DNA from: Symbiodinium natans
Lineage: Eukaryota > Sar > Dinophyceae > Suessiales > Symbiodiniaceae
Reading direction: 5' to 3'
Length of the DNA: 60,000 nucleotides
Assembly (NCBI GenBank): GCA_905221605.1
Contig: CAJNDS010002069.1
Coordinates: 348,541-408,540 of the forward strand
Made by a program: the position numbers and the translations under genes. Shown here in pieces: positions 1 through 8,361 of the stretch (its first letter is position 1; each line of letters begins with the position of its first letter). The notes under the pieces are model-generated. The model saw only the letters and a program-made list of their open reading frames with translations. It ran no database searches and was not told the origin of the DNA.

Positions 1-865
1 TCACTCTGCCTTCACGCGACACACAAACAACACCTCAACGTACATCTGGTTCAAACATACAGGCTGCTCGAAATCTCAAACGACACGAGGAAACAAGCCC
101 CAACTTGTGAAGCTGTGCAGCAACAGCTTAAATGACCCAAACCTCAAAAAGTTCCACACCTTGTCCACCCAACGCTGAACGCAGAGCTTCAACAAACGCC
201 AACAGTCTTCGAAGAGGAGCTGCGCTTACCCCAGCTGCCTCATCGAACATGAAGCTGCTGACCGTCCTCATCCCCATCCAGATCACCTCAGACGTCCAAG
301 AAGAAGACCCCTCGCCCCAAACTCACACAGTTCTCAACTCAGACATCACACATCCATGCCAAGTAGCCGCCAGCCATTCGAGAATTCAAAAAACCCTCTT
401 TGCTGAGGAGGATGGTGTTGACGGGCAAGAAGCCTGTTGGTTTCGTATCTCTTTCACGCAGAGTACTACGCAAAGCGAGAACAACAGCTTTGCGGAGCCT
501 GTGTACGTTGCCGGAGGCTTCACGGCTGTCAAGACACTGAAGATTTTCCACTCTAAAACCCCATAGGGATGAAGCACAGCAACTGTCCACAAACTGACAC
601 CAACTACCTGACGAACTAATCACTACCAACCAACTAGGGACGCAACAACGAAGAGAGGAGCACAAACCAACCAGCACCAGCAAGCAAGCAAACTAACTGA
701 CAAACGGAAAGCCAGGGCAGTGAGCTAAGGGTCAAAGCCCAGACCGCCAGACACAGACAGACGAGGCAACGAATGAACAATGTAATGTCTAATGCACTGA
801 AGAACATGGTGGGCGAGGCATCCCCTCCCCCAATTTTATAAAGGAAACCAGCAAGCAATCGGTTG
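1..865. other. no recognisable gene
   Basis: This stretch has short open frames on both strands (one of 144 codons on plus at 132-566, one of about 114 on minus at 339-683). I recognise no domain in either, and neither is clearly favoured by composition. It is probably intergenic or part of an unrecognised gene cut by the window edge. Confidence 0.3.
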
Positions 866-942
866 TACTCAATGCATGTGAAAACTTCTTCACACCACTT
901 GAACGACACCTGACCCCTCGCTCTCTGACATAGCCACTATAT
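866..942 (+). repeat. dispersed repeat, copy 1
   Basis: About 75 bp beginning TGTACTCAATGCATGTGAAA recur with small indels at 18076-18158. Both copies run through a CTTCTTCACACCAC core and a GACACCTGACCCCTC core. Here it abuts an (ACATATAT)n microsatellite; the second copy does not. No coding role is visible. Confidence 0.6.
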
Positions 943-1212
943 ACATAGATACATATATGCATATATACATATATACATATATACATATATACATATACAC
1001 ATATATACAGATATACATATATACAGATAAACAGATAGATAGACAGATATACAGATATACAGATAAACAGATAGACAGATAGACAGATACACAGATATAC
1101 AGATATACATATATACATATATACATATATACATATATACATATATACATATATACATATATACATATATACATATATACATATATACATATATACATAT
1201 ATACATATATAC
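943..1212 (+). repeat. (ACATATAT)n microsatellite
   Basis: A tract of 8-bp ACATATAT units with an interrupted middle (ACAGATAT and ACAGATAA variants, about 1005-1105) and a nearly pure right half. The same motif flanks the DIRS element at 3128 and 10376. Long open frames reading Tyr-Ile-Cys-Ile-Tyr-Val across it are an artefact of the repeat. Confidence 0.9.
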
Positions 1213-2183
1213 GATGCCGCAGTCGATTCCGCCAAGGCCCAGGGCCTCATGCTGTCGAACGCGGCCCGCAGCGGCGCGGGAACGAGTCTCACGGACTCGA
1301 TGGCAGGCTCCACCGCTGGAGCTATCGCCAAGGGTAAGGCGGCGCTCAGATTGGGAGAAAGCGACAGCTGCTTTTCTCAACTTGCAGCAAAGAGCCGCTG
1401 GCTCTCCTATTTTCAGGGGCTTGCGGGTCGTGTCCAGGCCGCAGCACCCTCAGCAGTCGTGAGCGTTCCCACGCAGGCCGACGCTGCCCAGAGAGGAGCA
1501 GCTGCCAAGACTATCGCTGCAGGGCAGGCGTAACAAAGGCCCCTCGGTCAGAAACCCGCCCTCCTGCGAGGCGGACTTCCTGACGGGCGGGCCGTATATC
1601 AAGGCCGCCCAGTCCCTTCTGGCAGCAGGCACGAGCGAGGACATCATTTATGTCCGCCTATAGTTTCCATTGCCCGGTTTGCGTGGAGGGCATCGAAACA
1701 TCGCTGGTCAAAGGGGCGGGTGTTCGTGTCATCGCCGATGCGTCCCAACGTCAGCGGACGAAGCTGCAATGGCAGGTCCTTAAACGCCTGTCTGCAGCCG
1801 GCGCAGAGGTCCGGGTTGCTTGCGGGACTTCGGTCCACGACGCCTACGCTCAGGATGGGTGCGGAGCCGTAGGATCAGGGATCCAGGGCCTCCACCATTC
1901 AAAGGCCTTGTGCCTACTGCGGCCCGACGGCGCGGTGTTGCTGATCGGCAGTCTCAATTTCACCACAAGCAGCAAGGCCAATTCCGAGACTGGCCTCAGG
2001 CTTGAGACTGCGAAGGCACACCCCGCCACGGTTTCCTTCGTTGAGGAGTTTCAGCGCGTTGCGGCTGGGGCTTTGGATCTCAACGAGGCGGCCGCCCGGC
2101 GCCCACAGCTCGAGCGCGCAAGCAGCTCCGGCAACCACGCCGTTGTCACAGCCGCACAGGAGATTCCAGTCGGAATCGAGTAG
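1213..2183 (+). pseudogene. PLD-like (HKD) nuclease/phospholipase fragment, frameshifted
   Basis: The open frame from the ATG at 1650 (177 codons) contains one phospholipase-D-superfamily motif: HSKALCLLRPDGAVLL followed by GSLNFTTSSKANSETG, which is H-x-K, a downstream D and the GS-N block. This is the signature of PLDc_2 proteins such as cardiolipin-hydrolase/nuclease types. The matching N-terminal part (FLTGGPYIKAAQSLLAAGTS, about 1577-1640) lies in another frame and stops at a TAG about 1662, so at least one indel separates it from the core. A third frame (1213-1533), alanine-rich, runs out of the microsatellite and stops at 1533. The three frames suggest a decayed copy or an unmodelled splice. 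Only one HKD motif is visible, so it would act as a dimer if functional. The superfamily call is firm; the substrate is unknown. Confidence 0.65.
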
Positions 2184-3127
2184 GCTGCGGCCATTCGGCG
2201 CAGCGTGGTATCCTTTCCGCGCCTGATTCAGGTGTAGCAGCACGGCACGCTGCGGGCGCCGCGGCAGGATGGAGTCCTGCCCATTTTGCGTTCCCCGCCA
2301 CACATTAGGCCGCGCAGCATTGCCTGTGGCCCATCGAATCCGACGGAGCTCTTTTGCATTCAGCTCGCGGACCGTGTCCTGGTCGCGGCAACGCGCTCGC
2401 CGAAGCGCGCGTGAGCAGCGTTGCCTGCGGCACGAGCCCGTACGCGGCACCTCCTGAGTCAGGTAGTCTTAGGGTAGTGCAGGATAGGGAGGTAGCCGTA
2501 GCCGTAGCTCTGTAGTTTTCTGTAGTTGTACAGTGCACCATGGCGTTTTGCACTGGCACAGTAGAAACCTGCTCGTGGATTTGAGCCTCGCCCACCAGCA
2601 AAAGGGTGAGGACCGCCGAAGGGTTGGCTTAGGGGGGCGTGTCTGGTTGTAGTGTCGTCGTGCGTCCGTTCTGGTAGTGCGGGCTGCCGCCCAAGCCGCA
2701 TACCTTTGCTCATGATGCGCGGGCTCCGCCAGAGTCGCACGCGACACGCACGCACTTCCCCCTTCGCATTGATGTAGTGCAGCTTGCACTCACTTCTCGG
2801 CTTGAGAAGTGGCTGGGAGCCTCGATGAGGGGCGAATGTGAGCAGGTCAATGCACGTTAGCATGCTGTGCTCTGTGCCAGTGTAGTCTGCGGCATTTCAC
2901 TTGCACGTTTCAGTTTTGGAATTTGCCAATTTTGGCTCAAGTACGAGATAGTCTTGTAGCCGTTGTGCTCGGTAGTTTCGTTCTGTAGCTTTTAGGTTGC
3001 AGAGCGGTCCGACCGGACGCTCGGCCGTAGGGCACCTCAGAGCTGGTGATCCCGCGAAGTCGTAAAACAGCGTGGCCAGCCTGCGTTTGCATTGCTTGTG
3101 CAAGACCAGTGACTGGTCGACTTCACA
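2184..3127. other. intergenic, holds a spliced-leader relic
   Basis: No coding frame is supported. The stretch is rich in GTAG-type words (2460-2540) and holds a spliced-leader-like sequence at 2925-2941. It ends where the next (ACATATAT)n tract begins. Confidence 0.5.
2925..2941 (+). other. dinoflagellate spliced-leader relic
   Basis: GCCAATTTTGGCTCAAG matches the 3' part of the dinoflagellate trans-spliced leader (GCCATTTTGGCTCAAG) with one inserted A. In dinoflagellate genomes such genomic copies mark genes that returned from processed mRNA. The preceding bases (CAGTTTTGGAATTTG) are a much weaker match and could be an older tandem relic. About 185 bp follow before the microsatellite, and I recognise no product in them. 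Confidence 0.5.
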
Positions 3128-3171
3128 ATATACATATATACATATATACATATATACATATATACATATAT
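3128..3171 (+). repeat. (ACATATAT)n target microsatellite, left half
   Basis: About 44 bp of the 8-bp repeat immediately precede the left end of the DIRS element. The same repeat resumes at 10376 on the other side, so the element interrupts one original array. Confidence 0.9.
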
Positions 3172-3396
3172 ACATGTTGGCTCACTTCAGCAATTGATCG
3201 CTGTCCCACTTTTCACTGCGCAAGCGGTGCCCACTGAAAAGTTTTGCACGGCCGGTATTCGGCTGCGGCACTGGGAAGCTCGAAGGTCTCGGAGGCGAAA
3301 AGCGGATTCGTGTAGCCGACGAAGCAGAAAAACGGGTAACCGAAGAGCACGTCGGAAGCCGCAAACTCCAGGACCGCGTAGTCGGAGACTGCCTCC
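3172..3396 (-). repeat. DIRS split direct repeat B2 (outer 3' end)
   Basis: 225 bp identical by eye to 3482-3706, beginning ACATGTTGGCTCACTTCAG on the plus strand. The first four bases ACAT are shared with the flanking microsatellite. Identity ends after GCCTCC at 3396 (3706 in the other copy). Confidence 0.92.
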
Positions 3397-3438
3397 CCCA
3401 GCACCGCAAGCAGGACAGCAGCAAGGGCGGGCGGGTGG

Positions 3439-3485
3439 GCCCACAAGCTGCGACCACGCTTCCATGATCAAACATGTCAGGACAT
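3439..3485 (-). repeat. DIRS split direct repeat A2 (internal)
   Basis: 47 bp identical to 10329-10375, from GCCCACAAGCTGCGACC to GTCAGGACAT. It overlaps B1 by the ACAT core (3482-3485), reproducing the junction expected in a circular intermediate. Confidence 0.9.
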
Positions 3486-3706
3486 GTTGGCTCACTTCAG
3501 CAATTGATCGCTGTCCCACTTTTCACTGCGCAAGCGGTGCCCACTGAAAAGTTTTGCACGGCCGGTATTCGGCTGCGGCACTGGGAAGCTCGAAGGTCTC
3601 GGAGGCGAAAAGCGGATTCGTGTAGCCGACGAAGCAGAAAAACGGGTAACCGAAGAGCACGTCGGAAGCCGCAAACTCCAGGACCGCGTAGTCGGAGACT
3701 GCCTCC
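3482..3706 (-). repeat. DIRS split direct repeat B1 (internal)
   Basis: Second 225-bp copy, identical by eye to 3172-3396. It lies 94 bp downstream of the recombinase stop (3800). Together with A2 it forms the template that lets the incomplete ends be restored during replication. Confidence 0.92.
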
Positions 3707-3799
3707 ACCACTTCTCAGCAGGCCGCTTCGAGGTAAGAGAAGGTGCCTGCCAGCGTGCTAGCATGCGCCCATGGCCATGGACAGGACCTCGGCAGTGAA

Positions 3800-4783
3800 T
3801 TACAAAGAGTCGAGAAACAAGGTCAGGCAAGAAGAGGCCGACCGAACAGCTGATTTCGAATCAGAAGGAAGATGCCCAAGAACGTTCTCAGCTGCCATTT
3901 CTTGGAGGTAATGTTGTAACGTGTGAACGTGCTTGACACGCATTTGCCAGACCAAGTTATGAACTGGAGTGCCAGATTGATACGAAGCCACGGCCCCGCC
4001 TTCTCGAACACTAGCTGGAGTCAAAGCAGCTGAACGAGGAACGTGTAGTGCTTCCAGGACCTGGTCCCACCGTCTTCTGAATGTCTGGGCTGACAAAGGA
4101 AACAAGGGCTCTGAACTTTTTGCACCTTTGAAAATTGCTTCACATGCTCGAACCAATGGTCCATGAACAATGGTCACGTGTTGCTGTCTGCCTCCTCCTC
4201 TTCGCGCAGTTTTTGGTTGAAGAATACGCAGAAACAACTTATCCAGCTTGTCTGACAAAAGATCTGAAGGAAGCACCAAAGAACTTCGGAAAGCAGAGAC
4301 AACTTCGCCTATTCGAAGGATCCCATAAAACGCGATGAGGAGGACAAGCCCAAAACGAGGCCACTTCCACGCAAACGCCACTGCAGCCATAGCTTCACAG
4401 AGCCGCTCAGGTAGAGGAACTCTGTGCACCAAAGGTTCCACTATCTCCCATTTTGTTACGTGATCCCAACAGGGCTTGGAGTGCAGTTTGAAATCGGGAT
4501 ACAGCCTTTGAGCAAAAGTGACTAAGTGTCTAAAGGAGCTGAGCGGCGCACCGACCTCGAAAAGGTACTCACCGTACAATTGGAGCAACGTGGAGGTTGT
4601 AGAAGCGGAGGAGGTGAGCAACTTGACCATATCTGGCTTACAGTCCTCGGCGATCCACTCGAGAAAACCTTCCCACAATCTTTTCTCCAGCTTCTCAGTC
4701 TTGGCACCTACCAGTGGCACGCCTGCCAAGGAGATGCCGCTCCTCTGAGAAGCGCGTTCAGCAGCAGTGAGGCGCCTTGGCAT
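3800..4783 (-). CDS. DIRS tyrosine recombinase (YR)
   Basis: 327 codons from an ATG at 4783, overlapping the end of the methyltransferase ORF by 26 bp. It resembles DIRS-type tyrosine recombinases, which cut and join DNA through a covalent 3'-phosphotyrosine and integrate the circular retro-copy in the nucleus. The first catalytic Arg is in FYGILRIGEV (about residue 157), the second in LTPASVREGGA (about 260), and the nucleophilic Tyr in TLQHYLQEM (about 295). As in other DIRS enzymes, the usual His of H-x-x-R is replaced. The N-terminal 130 residues, with many basic and aromatic residues, fit a SAM-like core-binding domain. The frame is complete and ends just before repeat B1, as expected for the last gene of such an element. 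The exact start could be earlier in the overlap. Confidence 0.88.
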   Translation of the reverse strand: MPRRLTAAERASQRSGISLAGVPLVGAKTEKLEKRLWEGFLEWIAEDCKPDMVKLLTSSASTTSTLLQLYGEYLFEVGAPLSSFRHLVTFAQRLYPDFKLHSKPCWDHVTKWEIVEPLVHRVPLPERLCEAMAAVAFAWKWPRFGLVLLIAFYGILRIGEVVSAFRSSLVLPSDLLSDKLDKLFLRILQPKTARRGGGRQQHVTIVHGPLVRACEAIFKGAKSSEPLFPLSAQTFRRRWDQVLEALHVPRSAALTPASVREGGAVASYQSGTPVHNLVWQMRVKHVHTLQHYLQEMAAENVLGHLPSDSKSAVRSASSCLTLFLDSL

Positions 4784-5765
4784 CCTTCTGAAGCGCTCGA
4801 GCGCAGGACGCAGCGTCTAAGTTTTTAAACTCCTTCCTGTCTCCCGCTGCCCCAGTCAACGCCATGGCAATCACCAGACTTAAGGCTTTTGGGTAAGGCT
4901 CAGCAACTTTAGTCCAACTGCATCTCTGGTATTTGGAGCGTCCTCTGAGCACCTGGTGTCTTTTGCAGCCGCGACAAAATGTCTTCTGGCAGGCTAGCCC
5001 AGTGTTGGTAAGGACCCGCGTACGTTTGCGCCAAGCTGTGCCGTAGACACAACAATCAAAAACCCAAAAGCCCACAAACGGCAAGCCCTGCACAGTGATC
5101 ATCTCTGGTTGCATCCACAGGAAGGAGCAGCTCGGATTTTCAATCCAGAAGGGAATTGCTAGACGCTGAGCATGAATCCCCAACTTGCCCACGAACCTTG
5201 CGAACTCGTTTCCCTCCTTAACCTTCTTGTCTTGGGCCGGGGTTAAGTGAGGGAGACCTTCCGGGAACGCATGAGTCCTGACAGCAGGAGCGACAGCCCG
5301 GGACATAGAAGCGCAAGAAGGCGCTGCCCCAATCCCAACGAAGGCTCCTGCATCCAAAAGGCCAAAGATTTCCTTTTGCACAAGTTTATCTAGCAGGTCC
5401 TGGTCTAAGCCATTCTTGATCTCGTAGCTCAAAACCCACCGGCCAGAGAGTCTGGCCAGTTCTCGAGCGACTCCACCGGTGCCTGAGAACAGATCTAAGT
5501 ATCCTGGCCGTCCGACGCAATCTCCCTTTACGCGACCGGCAGGTAGCACAAGCTGCCCTTTAGCATTCAGCAACTTGCACATGAAATCCGTGTTTTGAGA
5601 CGGTGGCTCTAGTTCCGGCGCCTGGCACTCTTGCCTGCCAGTCCTGATCTGTTTGAGCTTCGTCAGGTACTTCTTTCCGAGTTGCATTTGGACTTCACGT
5701 TCAGCAGCCTTGGACAAGTTTTTCAAGCGGGGGCAAGCCAGAAAGTGTGAAGGGGTCACACCCAA
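4758..5765 (-). CDS. DIRS-encoded C5-cytosine-methyltransferase-like protein
   Basis: About 335 codons open between RT-RNase H and the recombinase. The frame opens at a TTG at 5765 (first internal ATG at about 5690), overlaps the RT frame by 65 bp upstream and the recombinase by 26 bp downstream. YLDLFSGTGGVARELARLSG (about residues 90-110) is an S-adenosylmethionine-binding motif I. GIGAAPSCASMSRA (about 150) resembles the Pro-Cys loop of C5 methyltransferases with the Cys kept, and FWIENPSCSFLW (about 215) resembles the ENP/ENV motif. A target-recognition domain is not obvious. DIRS elements are known to carry a methyltransferase, usually described as N6-adenine (DAM-like); the motifs here look closer to the C5 class. 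The role is unknown; protection or marking of the DNA copy is an inference. Confidence 0.7.
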   Translation of the reverse strand: MGVTPSHFLACPRLKNLSKAAEREVQMQLGKKYLTKLKQIRTGRQECQAPELEPPSQNTDFMCKLLNAKGQLVLPAGRVKGDCVGRPGYLDLFSGTGGVARELARLSGRWVLSYEIKNGLDQDLLDKLVQKEIFGLLDAGAFVGIGAAPSCASMSRAVAPAVRTHAFPEGLPHLTPAQDKKVKEGNEFARFVGKLGIHAQRLAIPFWIENPSCSFLWMQPEMITVQGLPFVGFWVFDCCVYGTAWRKRTRVLTNTGLACQKTFCRGCKRHQVLRGRSKYQRCSWTKVAEPYPKALSLVIAMALTGAAGDRKEFKNLDAASCARALQKDAKAPHCC

Positions 5766-8361
5766 GGCCTTTCAACCAAGCGTCCATGCCCTCGAATTTC
5801 CCAGTCAACGCCGACTCCCACCAGTCCGGAAGTTCTTCAAGTGGAGAAGGAACATCACGACCTCGCGTTGGCCCGTCAGCAGGATTGATGGATGTCGGGC
5901 AGTACATGCTGAAAGAATAGAGCCCTGAGCCTATAACGTGCGGTAGCGACTTCTGCATCTCTTGGTTGAGGGCAGCACTGGCTGACCTGCCCTTGAGGAC
6001 TGCCCCCAAGGTGACTTGGGAGTCGCCTCCCACACATGCTCTTGTCGCTTTACCAGGTACTTTAGCGAGCCGTTCAGCCTTTAAGTATGAGCGGAGCTCT
6101 CCGATGTTGATGTGGCGCCGGGAACGGGCAGCCTTGGAGTACTCTAGTTTGAAGCGCCCAGCCTTGGCTAGAGTGGTCCAAATTGGATGAGCTCTGAAGC
6201 AGTCCGCCTCACCTCCAGGCACTTCAAAAGCAGGGTCTAAAGTCCCGTGCCCACGTTCACGAGCGCGAGCTGGGCTGAGAAGATGCGTCCAGATTCCTTT
6301 CCGGAGCGAATGCCTGCAAAGTTCTTTGGAAAACAAGCACCCAATCTGGCACGATGTCACAGCCTCACCCCAATTCGAAGCATCAACCATGTACGCCTTT
6401 TCGGAATACGCCGTCCTGAGCTCAACCACTGCAGTGGGCACAAGACCGACCAGCATGGTGAGTTCCTCCTTTAGCTTATTGCTCAGCCAAAAGGCTTCAT
6501 CCTGCTCACGGCCCCGCATAGCAGCGAAGATCTCATGCAAAAGCGACATAAGGCGTCGTCTCAATATGAAAAGAGCGATAAGGCCTCCAGCCACGATTTC
6601 CAGAAGACCTGTCGTAGCGGCACCGATTTTTAAGATGGTGAGAATGATGGTGCACAGAGGAGCAGCGCGTCTAAGTGAGCCTCTGACAAAGCCCACGTCG
6701 CCCTCGATGAGAACACCCCACATCTCGCACCTCAGAGAATCTCTCACAGCTTTGTCTTCATGGGGAATGAGCTGGACACGTGTGTAGGCAGCATGAGCTT
6801 CATCGGCCAACACCGCTGCCCTGGTAGGTGATGCCAACACTTCTTTCGGACATCTACTCTCAATTGCATAAGAAACGAAATCGTCAATCACAAGTCCGCA
6901 TCCCACTTTGCTCCTAGGAGGCGGCAAACTCATTGCCAGCAGGGTCTCGGCCGAGATGATCGAGTTTTGGAGACACAGACCTAAGTGGCAGGTCTGCGCC
7001 AGTTCCACGGCTTGCGTGTCTCCCATAGCAAGACAGGCAAGGCCGACGCAGAGTCTGGGGTGCCGGAAGAGATGGTTCTCGAAACACGACAAATGTGACA
7101 CCTCGCTCGGGGCCACTGTGCCAACAAGAATGTTGCGTCGAGCCCTCTCCTGGCTGACCTTGAACAAGTGGTAAAAATCGCGTATGTCATTTGATGACAG
7201 ATACAAGTTTTCGCCCTCACTCAGGTGGAGTTGCGCAAGTACTTCGCTAGAACCCAAGGTGTAGATGTACCTGTTCGGTGTCGTCTCTAGTACATTGTGA
7301 GGACGTGAGTCCAAAATGAGTCTATCCAACTCCAAGGACTTCAGCACGGCGAAAACTCCAGAACCAAACCCTTCGCGCACTTGGCTTGGCTCAAACAGCC
7401 TGATCCGCTTGCTCTGGTCCAAGAGGTCGAACAGCTTAATCTTCTCGGTCCTGCTGCAATGTACTCGAACTTTCGGGACAACTCCTTCAAACTCCCCTGG
7501 GTCCATGGAAGATGCCATAGGATGCTCATAGATGTAGAGGGACAATGGGTCGAGATATGGCCTGGGGTCAAAGTTTGGGAGGCCTCGGAACTTCAACCTC
7601 CCTGCTTCCACCGGCTTGAAGCTCGACACTTTTGCTCCTTTCAGATGCCCAAGGGTCCCGGTCTTGGCGCAGTCAGGGCTTGCGCCGTCAACCAAAGTCG
7701 CAAGCTTGCTGAGGACGGCTTCAAGGTCCTCGATCTTTCCTGCTGTTCGCCCCATGTCTTCTGGCCCCAGCGTGCCGAGCGTGAACCAAGCATCTAGGAA
7801 GGATTCCAGTCGGGCCACAATCTCGGACTGAGCTGCGCTCAAAGGCCTAGGACCAAGACACGACGCGGGGGCTACGCGGGGACGACCCAGGTCTAGGTAG
7901 TTCAGCAGGATGACTTGCACATTTACGATCAGCTGCTTAAGTTCTGCTGGAGCAATCGTCCAAGGATTGCCTCGAAGAACTTCTGGAAAAGGCAGGGGCA
8001 TCGGCCACGTTGCTGGATGCGACCCCGGGGTTTTGCCGGCTGCAATGCCGGACTGGGCTTTACGCAGGAAACTTTTAGCAAAACAACCCAAAGAAGTAGG
8101 GCACTGGAAAACTCTACCCACCAAGTCACGAAAGACACCCAGCGGGTCAACTGGTCTCGCACACGTTCCAGGCACATGCCGGTGAGGACTGGCGCCGTCT
8201 TCAGGTCGGCCTGGAGATCCGCGCCCACCTCCGCGACAGCCTGGATCGCTGCAAAGACGAGGGTCAAAAGAAGAAGAGCCAAGTAGTTCAGGAGGACGGT
8301 CTGGTTCAAACGGGCTCTCGCAGACCTCCCCCTTTGGCTTGCTTTTTACTTTTCGGGCTTT
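5701..8361 (-). CDS. DIRS reverse transcriptase - RNase H
   Basis: The frame stays open up to 9666, but upstream of about 8361 it is the out-of-frame shadow of gag, so the product probably begins near the gag stop (8346), by frameshift or internal initiation. Downstream it reads a proline-rich linker, then RT: motif A region LYLSSNDIRDFYHLFK, and catalytic motif C as LVIDDFV (about 6874-6890), a V-I-D-D variant of Y-x-D-D found in DIRS-type RTs. RNase H follows with acidic positions in AYMVDASNWGEA, NIGELRSYLKAER, VGGDSQVTLGAV and SINPADGPTRG. A hydrophobic segment (IVAGGLIALFIL) lies between RT and RNase H. RT and RNase H copy the element RNA into DNA. No stop or frameshift is visible in the domain part, and the end overlaps the methyltransferase frame. 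Confidence 0.85.
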   Translation of the reverse strand, partial: KARKVKSKPKGEVCESPFEPDRPPELLGSSSFDPRLCSDPGCRGGGRGSPGRPEDGASPHRHVPGTCARPVDPLGVFRDLVGRVFQCPTSLGCFAKSFLRKAQSGIAAGKTPGSHPATWPMPLPFPEVLRGNPWTIAPAELKQLIVNVQVILLNYLDLGRPRVAPASCLGPRPLSAAQSEIVARLESFLDAWFTLGTLGPEDMGRTAGKIEDLEAVLSKLATLVDGASPDCAKTGTLGHLKGAKVSSFKPVEAGRLKFRGLPNFDPRPYLDPLSLYIYEHPMASSMDPGEFEGVVPKVRVHCSRTEKIKLFDLLDQSKRIRLFEPSQVREGFGSGVFAVLKSLELDRLILDSRPHNVLETTPNRYIYTLGSSEVLAQLHLSEGENLYLSSNDIRDFYHLFKVSQERARRNILVGTVAPSEVSHLSCFENHLFRHPRLCVGLACLAMGDTQAVELAQTCHLGLCLQNSIISAETLLAMSLPPPRSKVGCGLVIDDFVSYAIESRCPKEVLASPTRAAVLADEAHAAYTRVQLIPHEDKAVRDSLRCEMWGVLIEGDVGFVRGSLRRAAPLCTIILTILKIGAATTGLLEIVAGGLIALFILRRRLMSLLHEIFAAMRGREQDEAFWLSNKLKEELTMLVGLVPTAVVELRTAYSEKAYMVDASNWGEAVTSCQIGCLFSKELCRHSLRKGIWTHLLSPARARERGHGTLDPAFEVPGGEADCFRAHPIWTTLAKAGRFKLEYSKAARSRRHINIGELRSYLKAERLAKVPGKATRACVGGDSQVTLGAVLKGRSASAALNQEMQKSLPHVIGSGLYSFSMYCPTSINPADGPTRGRDVPSPLEELPDWWESALTGKFEGMDAWLKGLGCDPFTLSGLPPLEKLVQGC

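Noticed and set aside
789-1380. Tyr/Ile-rich proteins over the ACATATAT tract
   Set aside because: Simple-repeat translation with no other coding sign.
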